From contig OZ025209.1 in NCBI GenBank assembly GCA_964019055.1, positions 3,298,197-3,362,196 of the forward strand: 64,000 bases of DNA. Direction: 5' to 3'. Made by a program: the position numbers and the translations under genes. Source of the stretch: Anthopleura xanthogrammica (Eukaryota > Cnidaria > Anthozoa > Actiniaria > Actiniidae). Positions 14,801 to 29,800 of the stretch are shown one piece after another. The notes beneath the pieces were generated by a model. It was not told the DNA's origin, made no database searches, and saw nothing but the letters and a program-made list of their open reading frames with translations. Each line of letters begins with the position of its first letter. Position 1 is the first letter of the stretch.

Positions 14801-17800
14801 CCGTCTCCTGTTCTTTCTGCATGCAGAGACAAGAAGGTCACGTTTCCTTGGCAACAGCCCACGTGTATAAATGTTGGACCCTTCTTCCACATGGTAGTTG
14901 AGCTATAATATCCAGCTCACCTGATGATATGTCTGAGCGTGTCTAAAGTGTTCCTTGAATGCTATGGTTAGCTGCTTTATCCACCACCATTGGTTCTTCA
15001 TGGCGCTTAAGTAAGCCTGTTAGAACATCAAGAAAATCGTGAAAACTGAGTACAGTATGGATTAAATTTTTTTCTATCTAAATTTAGTTTCCGCGTCACT
15101 TATTTTTCTGGGATAGGCAGTTACAACTGAACCAATTTTCTCCTTTTCTTTTCTTCCCTTCCCTTTTCTTCTCTTTCCTTCCCTTCTCTTTTATTTCATC
15201 ATTTTCTTTCTGATGACCACAGCTGTTGCGGATTGGTCTATTATATAATCTTTTGCCCAATAGATAAACTAATTAATTCTAAATGCTTTTTTTTTTGGCA
15301 GATTATACCCTGCGGCAATTTTGTTATGCGAGGCCAGATGCGACGCAATTATTGGACACATGGGGAGCTGTTAGGTGTGATGTGCGCGGTGGGTGGTGGT
15401 TGGGTGGTGGGTGGACTGTGGGTGGGAGTAGGGTAATCGAGCGTGGTTGATATGAAGGGCGCAGTGGGTGGTGGTGGACGGGCTGTGGGTGGGAGAAGGG
15501 ATGGAGCATGAGTGAGACAGTGGAGGCCGAGAGGGCTGAGAGTGATGTATCATATTTGGTTGATGTGATCTGCACGATGGAAGAGTGGTTTTGTAGCTGT
15601 GTGAATAGAGACTGTTTTGAGGTAGGGGGAGGATGTGGGAGGGGAAGCTGATAGTTATATTATGGAGCATGTTCCACCTCAGTGGCAAAAAAGTGGTTTG
15701 TAAATGAGGTGCGCAGTGGGTGGCGGTAGTTGTCACTGTGCGGGGGAGGGTAGGGATTGGGTTGAGGGAGTGGTAAGGGTATATACATTTGATTAAATAA
15801 GGTCTTACCTCAATGGGTCCAGGAGCAGGGTGTTTAGACTTGATCATTGATTCTCCAGTTTTAACAATATCGTTAAATTGCGGTTCGTGTTCACGAATCT
15901 CGTACGATAGTTCCTACAATTAGAAATAAATCAAAGTCAATAAAAATAAAAATTGTAAAATCAAAGTAGGTGAAGAGACAAAATACCCTGAATAAAACAC
16001 TCTATGCACCCTTCCTCGAGATAAATTTCTCATGTGATTCCTGTGCCTGGATCCCCAAGCCTGCCCGACATGTACAATAGAACAGATTTCGTATGAGTGT
16101 GAAAAGTCACGGCACGGTTAAGGCACAGCGCGGACAAGCAGCCGAATTTCGAATGCTTTCATACGGCACAGCACTAACACGGTCACGGCAAGGCGCGGTC
16201 CATGCCATAATTTTTCATAGTCATACGAAAACTTCTCTAAACAATCCTTGCGTGACAACTTGAATAAAACCGAAAAACGTCAAAGCTGACATCAGCTCAC
16301 CTCTCCGTAAAGTTTAAGGTCGGCAAGATCAAGGTCAGGTCGGGCCCAATCACGTGAAACCTCCGGTTCTTCTCGCTGGTTCATCCATATCAGTTCTTTT
16401 GTTGCTTCACTCATGAATTCCACTAAACTCTTCAGATTCTTCAGCCGATCGACGGACAACGCCTGTTAAAATAATAAGTAAAAACCTTAACTATGGGCTT
16501 TCTGTGTTCAACAGGAATTCTTGGGCGTTTTTTTTCTCATTTCAGACCATATGTCATTCCCTAAAGTATCATTTCTTTGTTTAACAGTTGCGCATGGGAA
16601 GAAGTTTAACATGAATATGGATACAGCTCAAACAAAGAATTTTATTTTCAAAAGAACAAGACGTGGTCTGAGATAGAAAAACATTACGGCCAAGGTAAAG
16701 AGGTCTATTTTTAGATTCAGATTCGTCTGCGCACTTATTAACAACAAATCGGAAAGCCCTTTTTCAAATAAAGCTAATTAAACAATATTTATAAACTCCC
16801 TTTCTCGTTAATATATTTAGTTAAATATACTTACCACAAGTACGACATATTCTTCATTCAGTTGGACAATTTTTGGCTTCAATGTTATATCCTCATCCTA
16901 TGGAAAAAACAGTGTTAAGTGCTACGGTCTAAGCCTGGAAGTAATTAAGTCTGCGTGCGCCAGATCTAGACCCACCTTTGCGTTAGAAAAAATTAAAACA
17001 GTGCTCGCGCTTGCATCGCTAAAAGTGGGTCCAGCTGTGGAGACTGTCCAGAGAAATTCGTCTGAATCCACGTTTATTTTACTCGCCTCAGTTCTCCTTC
17101 TTCTTTCCGCACGTGGAGATGAAAGACGAGCACACTGAACTTGTTAACTAACTTAAGTACACAGAATGAGGACTGGTATGTCATCTATGAAACTACAGTC
17201 ATACGAACTACACAATATGTACCTGGAATTTCTTGACTCGTGCCAACTCGTCGTCAAACGCAATAATCATATCATGTTGTCCGTAGTGGTCCTGAAGACA
17301 TTTTTCAGAGGAAGGCAAATCTAAGCCGTACCCAGCCTTTTCCATCGAGCTCTATTGAAAAGGAGAAAATGGTTAGTTCGACATGACAACCATACTACTA
17401 GACAAGGATTCAAAGATACACGAAGCGGATTTTTTTACGCGCAAAATTTGCGGTCGTAAGACTGTAAGACGGCACGACACGAGGCACGGTCACGGTATTG
17501 AATTGACGACATCCTTTAAACCAATCACAACGCGAGATCATGAACGATTATCCAATCAAAATGCCCATACACGGCAACATGGAATGTCACGTCTGTTTTT
17601 TCATTTTTTTTTTTTTTTTGCCTTTTGCCCTACCTCGTCTATATATACGTTAGTATAATAAAGATATAGTTTTTGTTGCTCAGCTCGATTAGCTTTATAT
17701 AGTTATTCTGAGCAACTTTTACCTTTTTTCCCAGTTAAATTTATATATTCATTCATTGTAAAACTATTGTATCGTAGGGTAACAAAAAGAAATTGTTGTT

Positions 17801-20800
17801 GTTGTTGTTGTCAGTTTCATACGAAATCTACTCTAAGAAGTACCTTTCTCTCTCTGACCCATAATAGCATCGCATCCAGGATGTCAGCTTTGCTGCCAGG
17901 TTCTCCCTTCTCAAGTCCAAACTGTAAGCGTATTGCCTTACGCCTTTGGGGGGAGGCGCCAGGAGATATGCCCGAGTCCCATGACATAGAGGAGGGGATA
18001 GACTCTGATGACGTCACGAATGTTCGACTTATTCGTTCTATAAGATAAAACGGAGGTTAGGAAACCATGGTTACTATAAGTATCTCGTTAAAAAAATTAG
18101 GAATTATTTCTGTACCTTGAGGGATGGTCTCATCAGACGTCACCCTAGACACCGTAGTACTGGATTCAATAGGTTCTCCAGATGCTGTCTTGTATGTTCT
18201 TTTAGTAATTTTAATAATTTTCCTAGTGGACATCAATGTGTCTTCGTCCATGGGGGATGGACCTGCCTCAGCGGCATCTGCTACGTCTGGTTTGATTGGT
18301 CGTTCGAGCTTCAATTTCTTTCCTTCTGACGTTGATACTGTGTCGTAGTAGCTCATCTCAGATGCGAGTCGCTCCAACTGAATCTTGATGTTTTTCCAAC
18401 GAACATTGATGTTTTGGACTCTGTTGAAGAAACGTCAAAAGAAGAGTGAGAATTTTCTTCTCATTTCTGTCCTCCCGGATTTACAATACACCGTAGAGCT
18501 TCTTTGGGGGGGGGGGGGGGGGGGGTGTCTTAAGTCAAGACGCAAACACATCCAATAAAGTATAATCTTTATGACTGTAAAAAAAAAACACGCCGCGCGG
18601 AAGCGCAGCTCCATGACTGTAATGGTGCCATGCCTTGGAAGCGTTGCTCGTCCTTCACTATCCGGGGCATCGAATGACAAGCTTTTTTGAGAAAACCTAT
18701 ATTGGAAAATGCTTGGGAAATCCATTCATTACAGCTTGGTTGTTGCGCAAGTGCTTCTGTGAAACCGTATAGTATTAATCTTTATTTATCATGAATACCT
18801 GTTTTTCAAATCAGTAGCTCTTGAATAGTGACCAGTGACAAGCAGCTCCGAGCCAGATATCATGTGCTTGATGCTACTCTCGAACATCTAAAAGAAAGAT
18901 AGCGTAACAATTGAATGATGGATTCCTTGAATGATAACACAGTACCTGCTCATGATTGGTTTACTACCCTTCTGTGTCCCCCTTCCGTGCTCCCCCCCCC
19001 CCCCCCCCCGTTCCTGACAGAAAAACCCAGAGGATTCCCTGAACATGTACAATGTTCATATTCTTGTACTGTCAATAAATAAGGTAAAGGCGGTTGATAT
19101 TCTTACCATCAAAGATTTTTCAATGTTCATGAAGTGTTTTCGTCGAGTAGCAACATCGGTTTTGCCACGATTTTTTTCTTCCTGTAAAAGAAATTCGTTT
19201 GAGAAACTAAACGTAGGGACAAGACGGACAGACGGACAGACAGACTCACTGAATCACTCGCTCACCCAAACTGTAGGACGGACAGATTGAGAATAGATAA
19301 TCAAACAAAAAGAGGAAATTAAAGACAAATAATGTCACAGAAACAACAAACAAACAGATACAAAAATAGAAGCAGGCAGCGACACAGAAAAAAAGTCAAG
19401 TGAACTCGCTCTCTTCAAATGAACCCCATCGTCTGACAGCATTTACCATTCCATCAAGAAATTAAAAGTCAAGCCCCGACTTCCTTGACAAACATGATTA
19501 TTAGTGATTGCTTTGGGCTTCACTCAAATAGTGAATAATGTTTGAAATTATCTCTACTTCATATCACCAGACATACCGCCTTAATTCTGTCCTCGATGTC
19601 ATCGAGCGAAGCGTCCACCAACATCGCCTGAAAACAACGAAATTCAAAGAATATTTTAAGTTTATTTCCAATAGAATTTTCCAATGATTTCCAATAACTT
19701 TTGTATCAAAAGAAACTTCAATAGAAAGACAGAATAAACGTTTCTATATCGAAAACATTCTCACCTCTTTATGAATTTTCTCGGCTACTTGAGACATTTG
19801 TTCTAACCTAAAAAAACCCACAAAATTTCAAACATTATTTTCAAGATAACGCTTGTTTCTTGATTGAAGTTCTATCTATAAGTCATTCGTTTAGTCAGCC
19901 AAATACTTAGCCTTTCAATAAAAAATTAATTCGATAACTTACCTCGTAAGTTCAATTCTCAAAGATTTGTTGTAGCTATCTTGTATTTCGACTAGTTTCG
20001 TCCAAAGCTTCAAAAAAATGAACGGAAAATTTAACACCTTTTCGACGTTTGCCTGGTACAGTTCCGAACAACTCGGTATTATTCAAGATAAATTTGCCGC
20101 CAAGTGAAAGAGAGGATATACTTGAAGTACAATATTAATTTAAGACAAATAAAGAATGCTATCAATCTTAATGTGAAGTTGTAAAGATTGTCTGGAAGTT
20201 TATTTAAAATTTAAATTCGCACAATTGGCGTTCGTTCAATTTGTTTGAATTAGTTGGGGAGAGTTTTTTTGTTGAAAATGCTGGTTTGAGTGTAAAAAAG
20301 TTATTACAAAATTGGATGGGAAATTTTTTCATAACATTTTTAGCGAATTTTGAATGAGAGGAAAAAATACAGGTTGAGTTATGACTGTCAAATGGCTTTC
20401 CAATCTGAACCAATCAGAACACGAGAAAAAAAACCCTGTCAAATCACAAAGCTTACATAAGGAAACCATTTGAGAGTTACGGTAACGTACGGTTCCCACT
20501 CAAATACAATATTCACAAACCTTATTTTGTCAAAACAAAACACAATAAAAACAATAAACAAACAAACAAGCGATAATATACATACCACTTCGAGTTCTCG
20601 AGGGCTACAATCTTTGGGGAAGTCGAGCCATGTTGTCATTGGACCATAAAGTGCCTAAGAGAGCAATTTAAAAAATATTAAACGTCAAGGAAAAAAGTTT
20701 GCTTTTGTCGACCGCTATCATCATTTCTAAATTATTCGCTCATAAATTTGAAGGTTTTCAACGATCAAGAAAAACTGACAAACAAACCCCGCCCTTAAAC

Positions 20801-23800
20801 TTTAAAATTACTAATATTCTATGAATTTTTTTAGATTTTTTCCAATAAATAATATGTTAATAATGCATTGAGTTTAGCCCCTAAAATCACAAATAATTTA
20901 GTTGTTTGTACCGTTATTTCTATTTTGACAGTTAAATAGAATAGACTTTAAACTAGTGCATTAAACTGCAGGTGTCGTATTTCACATTGAACTGTAATTA
21001 TTCTAATATATTCACAAGCTGGAAATGTCACTTCCTCAAGGGCGGGTATTCATCAACTTTGTGAAAAATTTGGCTATTTTTCGTAATATCGTATCCTATC
21101 TATTCCCCATAAGTAACTTGTAAAACTCATTGTTAGACTTCATAAACGACAAATCACGAAACTCAGACGAAATTTCAAATACCGGTTGGGATTGGTGAAA
21201 ATTATCTCTTTAATTCGTACAGCTGTGCTTATGAGTAAACGTTTAAAAAGGAACAACATTTGAAAACACAACCAATACCTCCCTTCCAGGGGTGGGTAGG
21301 GTAAAAGAGACCAATAACTCTCATCAAGACTGGGGTGAGGAAAAATGATAATTTAAAATCTTTCTCGGAGAAGTATGAGAGGCAAAACTTTTAAAAAGGT
21401 AGGAGACCACAAATGCCAGTCAAATGAATAGGAGTAAGAAAATTGGTAGAAAGGAAACTCTTTATATGAAGAGGATGCGTGAGTTAAGGTAATTGGCAAC
21501 GTAAACTTGAGTGAAGTGAAGTATAGGATAAGAATGCACACTTACCTGAAGATCTTTGTGAAGCATTTTAACAGAGTGTCGTAGTGTGACCATGTCAGGG
21601 TATTCAGTGATGCGATAACGATTAAAATCCAATATCAATTCCTAAAAAATGTTTAACAATATATTAGACAGAGACCCGACTCCCAGAAAAACAACTCAAA
21701 TTATTCCTAAAGAAAAACTGCTGACAACACAAGACACTTGACCATCGACTGTATTTCATTCATCACTGTACTCTGAAGATGACTTCAGCTCAGGTTGTCG
21801 AAACGTCAGTCACCGCTAACAACAGTCTTTCACAAGAATACACTCACTCGGACGATCACAACTCACACTCTACTGCTACTCCCGGGTTCAAGCCATTTAA
21901 GGCTGGTTTACACTTGACACAAGTATAAGCATAAGTATAGACATAAGCATAAGAAATGTTATGTTCTGCCTGTTCACACTTGATTTTTTTCGACATAAGC
22001 AGAGGCAGAAGCATTATAAAATGGAAATATTTATGTCAAATGTGAACCAGACTTTACTCTCACAAGATACTTGAATTCCAAAGAAATCACGCAAGTTATT
22101 CCTAACTCGCGCATGGTATTATTCCTTACCTTAATACTATGAATCGTTCTGGGGATTTGCTGTCTTTCTATGCGGATAGTGACTTTGATGATCTGGTCAG
22201 CCAACATCTTAGCGTAACTGCAATATTCTTCGTATTTGAGCTGCTTTTCCTTGAGAAGATAATAATATGATACAACGTTATGCTTATACACAAAAAAGAC
22301 AATTCCAATAATCCAAGTGAATAAAGACAAGTGCGCAGAAAACTAAAATGTTAAATGTATGAGATCCGCACGTGAAATTATAATGTCAAGAGTATGGGAT
22401 GCGCGCATGAAATAAGTGTGTTCAGGGAAACATTTAATTACACATTTTGATGCGCGCACAGATATACTGGTACGCAAGGAAAGATTACAGTAAGCGTATA
22501 GATGCGCACATATTACCAATATGTTTGCAAAGTACGGTATGATATAGTTTACGGATGCGCGCATAAAATACGCTCAAGGAAAAAAACGAAAATTCCTTGA
22601 ATAGAAGGGTAAGAGGAACACGATTGGATGGAGTTGTACTACTTACGCTATCGTGCAGAGATTCCTGGACTGACGGCGTTTTGGGGAACACTTCGTACAA
22701 CGAAGCAACGTACGTCAGGATGGACTTCTCATCGGGGTGTTCAGACGATACCAAGTCTGTTTTGATATAAGGGAAAATCCATTAATGCTGAACACAATGA
22801 TAATCGCACCGTTCCATGACCGTACCGTGTGCGGTCTTTCTTTTTCGCAGTAATTGAAAATACAGCTATTTCAAAAATTGAAGGTTGGAGAAGGTTTTGT
22901 TGCATGTTGCATGTTGCATGTATGGAACAAGCAACAAAACCTTCACCAACTTTTTTTCGAAATAGCTGTATACTGTAATAGTATGTGAAGTTACCTTCGA
23001 CATCGAGCAAACGGGGAAGCTTAAGCTCTTTCTCGGCGACATGGAATGCATACTCAACGTTAGCCTCAGGAGAGGTTTTGCTTAACTTAGAAAAATCCAC
23101 TAAATCTGGCCTGTGAAACAAACAAAAAAATTGTTAACGGTATAAAAATATAGAGTTTAACGTGGCATGATTCTAGGTTGTAAACGTTTAAGATAAAAAG
23201 TACTTTGTGTAAAAAGTCAGTGGTACCTGTATCTGTGGATTATTGCGTTAAATGCAAAACCGTCCCTCCAAGACGAGCTGAAGTCCTTGATTTCCACTTT
23301 AGGATATCTGTATAATACACCAAACACAAGAAATCACTAAACTCGTACTTTTTTAAGAAGAAAAAGGAACTTCATTTCATAAACTATTACTTTCTCTAGC
23401 TATTCTCACTCATTCGGCTTATAATGTTTTCTAAATTAAATAAATTAAATTAAATTAATCCTGTTCTTCGAGGGTTTTTATCCAGGTTCTCCAGTTTTCC
23501 TCCCTCCACAAAAATCAACTTCCAAATTTCAATTCGATCATGGAACGAGGGCCACAGTTTTTTTATTTTATATTTTATATTTTTTCAACAAAGGTGGGGC
23601 ATGTGCTATACTCCCTAGATTTCCCACAGTGTCTTGAATATACCTCTCTACCTTGGGCGTAATGGTTTTTTTTTCATTTCAGACTATGTGTCATTCCCTA
23701 GAGTATCATTTCTTTGTTTAATGGTTATGCATGAGAAGACACATGAATAGGATACAACTCAAACAAAGAGTCTTATTCTCAAGAGAATGACAATTGGTCT

Positions 23801-26800
23801 GAAATGGAAAAACATTACGCCTAAGCCAAAGAAGTCTATAGGAAAACAGTGACTGTAGGTATATGGTGTTCCTAGGGACAAAATATACCTACCCCTGTGT
23901 GACTTTCTGTGACCACACCAAGAGGGCATCTTTGGGACTCAACTCTTCAACCCTCTTACCAGCCACTTCAACATCCAGATCAGATATCTATAAAAAAAAT
24001 ACAAAAATTGATTTAATGGTAGATTAAGGGAAGCACAACAAAGCGGGGAGGGTGCTTGCCTCTCACTAATGCCACCCGGGTTCAAGTCCCACTGGGCTCA
24101 GTGGTGTATGTGAGTAGAGTTACTTGTTGGTTCTCTCCTCTGCTTCAAGGGTTTTTCTCTGGGTTCTCTGGTTTTCCTCCATCTTTAAAAATCCACTTCT
24201 AAATCCCAATTGGAATCCAGTGAAAGAGCCATTCTGTTGAATCCACTGTCAATTCCCAAATTTGGTACTTCACTGGTCAAATACAGATTTGAATGGACAT
24301 GTTGACCAGTCATATTTGAAAAAAACATTAAAATAAAACAACATATGCCGGACATCTTGACCAGCGTATAACTGGCCATTATTTTGAGCCCTGTTTATGT
24401 ATGATATTTCTTATTCAAGTTTTACGAATTACCTGGAAATGAAGAATGATTATCCAAACCAGTCCAAGGGTTAGCTTGGTATTACCATCAACAATATCAT
24501 CACTGCGAATGTTCACCAACTTTATCTGATGAGAGGGAAATTAAAATAGGAACTTAAAACAAAAATGGAGAAATGGGAAATAATCAACAGGAGCCTGGAA
24601 AAAGAATAGTTTTTATTTTATTTTATTTATTTATTTATTTTTTATTTATAACAAAAGTTAAACCCCATAAAATGTGGAATGGAAAATGGGAATTGAAATG
24701 GGAAATGTTGATTCACAATAATGAAATGGGAAAAAAATGAAAATTATAAGAAATTCATTTATGAGAAAAATTATTAAATATTTTCGTGCATTCATTCATT
24801 TGATATACAGCTATTCCTAAAAAGGTTGAAGAGGCGAACAGCGAATGGCAATCGGTGATTGGTGATTGCATGTCTGAAAGAAACTGTGGGATAATAAGAA
24901 GTTCTTCCTATTCATAGCTAAACAATGCCGGCACTATTCAGTGAAAAACTTAGATGAAGAGTAGTATGGCTCGTTCATCTTGTAGTTTACAAATGAAAAG
25001 GTCTCATTTTCGCCAGTGGCCAATCATCGATTAACAATTGCCATGCACCACTTCAACCGTCCTTGAACTAGCTATATGTATAATTAATGACCATTATTTT
25101 TTACATATTGATCCTCCAGCTTAAATTCCCATGTTTACTACCTGCTATTTCACATATGGCCTAGAATCCTTCGGCTCTCGAACGTTTTTATCTTAATTGA
25201 ACCCCGGCATGTGCTATAGTTATATCTTGCTGACAATTATCCCCACGAATCTAAAGTGGAATAGTTGGGTCCCTGGTGGACACAATACACTTTTTTTTTA
25301 ATTATACAGGGTGTCACACAATCCAGTTTCTAATGCCATCATGACTGTCACACAATCCAGTTTCTAATGCCATCATGACTGTCACACAATCCACTATACA
25401 CAAAAAACTGCCAGATGTCACACAGCCTCTACTCATGAAATGTTTACCAACAAATTCTAGAAACCCATCAAAAATTGTCACACCCCACAAAATGTTTGAG
25501 TCTTTAGTTAACATTGAAGAGATCAAAATAAATGAAAAAGAAAGAAAGAAAGAATCAGTACATATTATACAAGTATTATATACTTAGAATGATAAGTATA
25601 CAAGTAAAGCCTTGAATACAATATCCGATGAGTGGCACCGCAGCAAACTTACATTTCTACTCTCAAGAAATTCCAGCGCAGTCTGAACATTTTGTAACAT
25701 ATGAAACCTTAACTGCCCTCTTTCTCGTGGCTGTAATGAGGATAATGGAGAGAATAAATTAATTATTATAAAATATATATAAAAATAACAAATATATTAA
25801 ACATTTTGCTCAAATAAAATATAGTATAAACCCCTTTCACGTTACATCAAAGCTGCTCAATTTGGAAGACAAAACAAAAGAATTTTTTTCAATCTCCTGA
25901 GAATTTTAACCTATTGTTTCATTCTCCAAATAGTCCTCCAAATTAAGTCACACACAAATGTTTCAGTATGAGGCTCCATGCAAAAAACTTTGTGAAGCGA
26001 AGCATATCTGGGAAGTGAGCTATTGAGCTGCAAGGAGTCTATAGTTCAGAAACTGATACAGGAGGGTGGATCCACCACCACCATTGTATGCCGCCCAGCA
26101 CTACCCACTACTTTTAAACATCAATTTCAGGGACAGATCTAGGGGAGGGGTGCAGGGTGTGCGCACCCCTCCCTAGATAAGCTGATAATAATCTATTGCA
26201 TTGTTAGTGCTTGAGATTAACATACCAAATGAACACCACAAAGAACTTCCAACAACTGAAGCAAATTTTCGCCATCTCTGAGTTCTTCATACAAGTCAAG
26301 TATTCTTATTTTTCTCTGTAAAAAAAATGCAAAAGATAAATAATGCGCAGATAGCTTGATGCTCATACAAAATCTTAATAATGACACACCTCCAACAAAA
26401 TGATACAACAGGAAGCTTATTAGACTAAAATTGTCCTATTTCATTATTACATCACTGCTTGTTTTTGAAGGGGACAGAATCTTCTAGAACAAAAATTTGT
26501 ACAAAATTTCCTCTGCTAAGAACATTTTAATCTTAAATGGTTTCCAAATATAAGGTGTATCAATGTTTAATAAACAATATTTATTGCATTTGATGGCTGT
26601 TAACGCTTTCTTTTCTTTGCTCTATAAAATACATTTTATGTCAATTTTCTTTGTGTTGTTCCTGTTTTGTCCCTCTCTCACGACCATGATCCTTAGCATT
26701 TAAACAATAAATTATTTTGATGTGACGTCATAATGAAATAACTGGGCAATTATTAATAATAATAATTATTATTATCATTATTATTTTATATTATTATTAT

Positions 26801-29800
26801 TATTATCATTATTATTATTATATCTTTATTTTAACTTCTAAAATGTATGTTTATACACGCATGTAGTCTGGTGTTAATACATGAGCAGAATTATAATTAG
26901 ACTTCATCAAATATGTATAAAGCTTGAAAATTTGTTCATGAAAGCACAATTAATTTTTACTGGTTCTGAAAACCTCAGCATAGTAAATGTCACTTGAAAA
27001 TCTAAACAATTTGAATTACAATTATAACAACATATAACAACAGGTTTTACTTCAATAGCAATTAATTATTCTATCCAATTAGTTCATAATTTTTTTTCCT
27101 TTTTCTATAGCTCAAAACTACTATTGATATTTCAACCATTATTTATTTCTTGCAAGAACTTTTATAAAAATATTTCTACATATTATTAGACCCAGTTCAG
27201 ACATCAAACTTTTGCCGCATCGAATCTAATTGCCTTTGATGTTGAGCACCATTTTCTCTTAAACTAGTAGAAGTATGTGTACCAAACTTAGCACATGTCA
27301 TCTCCTGGCACTAATCAAAAGAATTGATGTCTTATACAGTAGTTCTCAGCTGTCTTTTAGCCACTGTATTCAAAGGCCATTAGATTTGACATCGAATCTA
27401 ATTGTCTTTTAGGTTGAGCACTAGAAGAAGTATGTATACCAAACTTAGCATCTCCTGGCACTAACCAAAAGAATTGATGTCTAATACAGTAGTTCTCAGC
27501 AGTCTTTTAGCCGCTGTATTCAAAGGCCATTAGATTTGACATCGAATCTAATTGTCTTTTAGGTTGAGCACTAGAAGAAGTATGTATACCAAACTTAGCA
27601 TCTCCTGGCACTAACCAAAAGAATTGATGTCTAATACAGTAGTTCTCAGTGGTCTTTTAGCCGCTGTATTCAAAGACAATTAGATTTGACATCAAATCTA
27701 ATTGTCTTTTAGGTTGAGCACTAGAAGAAGTATGTATACCAAACTTAGCATCTCCTGGCACTAACCAAAAGAATTGATGTCTTATACAGTAGTTCTCAGC
27801 AGTCTTTTAGCCGCTGTATTCAAAGACAATTAGATTTGACATCAAATCTAATTGTCTTTTAGGTTGAGCACTAGAAGAAGTATGTATACCAAACTTAGCA
27901 TCTCCTGGCACTAACCAAAAGAATTGATGTCTTATACAGTAGTTCTCAGCAGTCTTTTAGCCACTGTATTCAAAGGCAATTAGATTTGACACCGAAAAAG
28001 TTTGATGTCGGAACCGGACATTAATAAATTGCTAATTCTGATTTTGTGATTTCTTTGTTCATAGAGGGGGCAACTGAACAATTTCAATGTTTCTATATAT
28101 AAACCCCTTGTGGGATATTCCCAATGCAGCTCAAATAATACCAGTAGGGGACAAATCAGATTAAATTTTACCCTCAACAATTAAATTTTTTTTTTCCCTC
28201 TGAATTGAGCTGCTCTGAAAATAGCATTTTTCAAGGTTACTAAAAATAGATATCACAAAGCCTTGTGGGATCGAAATGTGGACAATTTTTGTAAAAAAGG
28301 CTTTGGTTACAAGGAAAAAAGATCAATATCATTCAAAAAGCCATAGTTTTTCCATGAATTAGAAACAACAAGATGTGTTTTGGGCTTGGCTTGTCTGCAT
28401 TTCAATCCCATAATGCATCGTTGTGGCGTCATCCGTGGAAAGTGATATTGCTTCAAGAGGGGTCAATATAGAATTGAATAGATTAAAGGTATTGCAATTA
28501 AATACATCTGAAATAGAATTTATTCTTTAAGAATTTTGGTTTATTTTTCACAAATCAAAATAGCTTGGTCAAAAACAAAGGCATTAGATGTGAGCTTATG
28601 GCAAAAAGGGTGAATCAAGCTCAGTGATATATTGAGCACTGAATTCTTCATAGAATTATCTTTTTACCCTTTGTCTTAAACCATATTTATAACGAAAAAG
28701 ATTTTCTCATTTTCAGAATACAAAAAATCTGATAAGAATTTTTTAGTTCTAACAGTAAAAGGTAAATTACAAAAGTTTTCAAAGCATATGAATTATACTT
28801 TTAGACAAAGAGAACATGATAAGATATAACAGAAAACTATGTTGCTATGGTGATTATAACTACACTATTATAGTACGGCACATGGAAGTCTTTTTGATTC
28901 AGAAGATAGCTCTATGATATAATACATTCTCATATATTATCCACAAAATGCGTACGTGCAGCTTCTTTTCAACTATTATTCTTCATTTATCTGGAGAACT
29001 TTGTCTTAAGAATTAATTTATCTATTGTTACCAAAACCTATGAAGATTAACCTGGAAAAGCTAAACACAAAAGAGTGGAATAATATCTACTGGAATAAAT
29101 ACTTTTTGGCTATCAAAAAAACAATTTAATACACTATCTCTTGTGGCATCCACAAAACTCTGGCTGACAGCAAAATATACTTTCAAACTTAATGTTATTT
29201 TCACCAGATTATATTTTTTTAGGAAGCAGTATATATGACTGGCAAAATTATGTAATTATTTCACTGTACCATGAACAATAAGGTAATTTATTCTATACAA
29301 CTTTAAAATCTTTAGAAACTTTATTAAAAAATCCTTAATCATCAATACAATTTAAGTCTTTGATCATAATACATTTACAGACAAACCAAACAAAAATACA
29401 GGCCAAAGACAAAGGGAAATTTTAATAGGTATAAATATTGTCACACCCTATCTATGCATTGTTTACTACCCTTAATCCTTCTGTTAGGGAAGTAGGGGGA
29501 AAAAACACTCAAGGTAATTTCATGTTTATAGAGCATTTTATATGAATATTCCTTGGATCTTGTACAGTAACTAAACACAGCAACAAGGATACTTCAGTTT
29601 TAATGTGGCATCTAATATTCTTAATTCCACTTCAAGAAAATTCTTAAAAATTACCATTTTTAGAAATTATTCCTTTTAAACTTTTGGAATAAAAACTACA
29701 AGATAATATGACAAATTTCCTATTTTTCCAGATATTGTTTATTTTACCAGGCTTATCAACCTGGTATTGTATTGTAAAATCTAACAGTAAACAATATTTT

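Noticed and set aside
15371..15847. 158-codon Pro/His/Ser-rich minus-strand frame
   Set aside because: Only its first part overlaps the real exon 15809-15913; the rest is the G/T-rich minisatellite in the intron.
22031..22330. Hydrophobic N-terminus before [11 protein letters not shown] as another membrane isoform
   Set aside because: Those residues are intron sequence up to the CTTCTCAAG acceptor. Only 22130-22249 is exon.
7536..24215. SINE heads considered as functional tRNA genes
   Set aside because: Only the A and B box regions resemble tRNA. The cloverleaf arms and anticodon loop are not preserved, and a long non-tRNA body follows.
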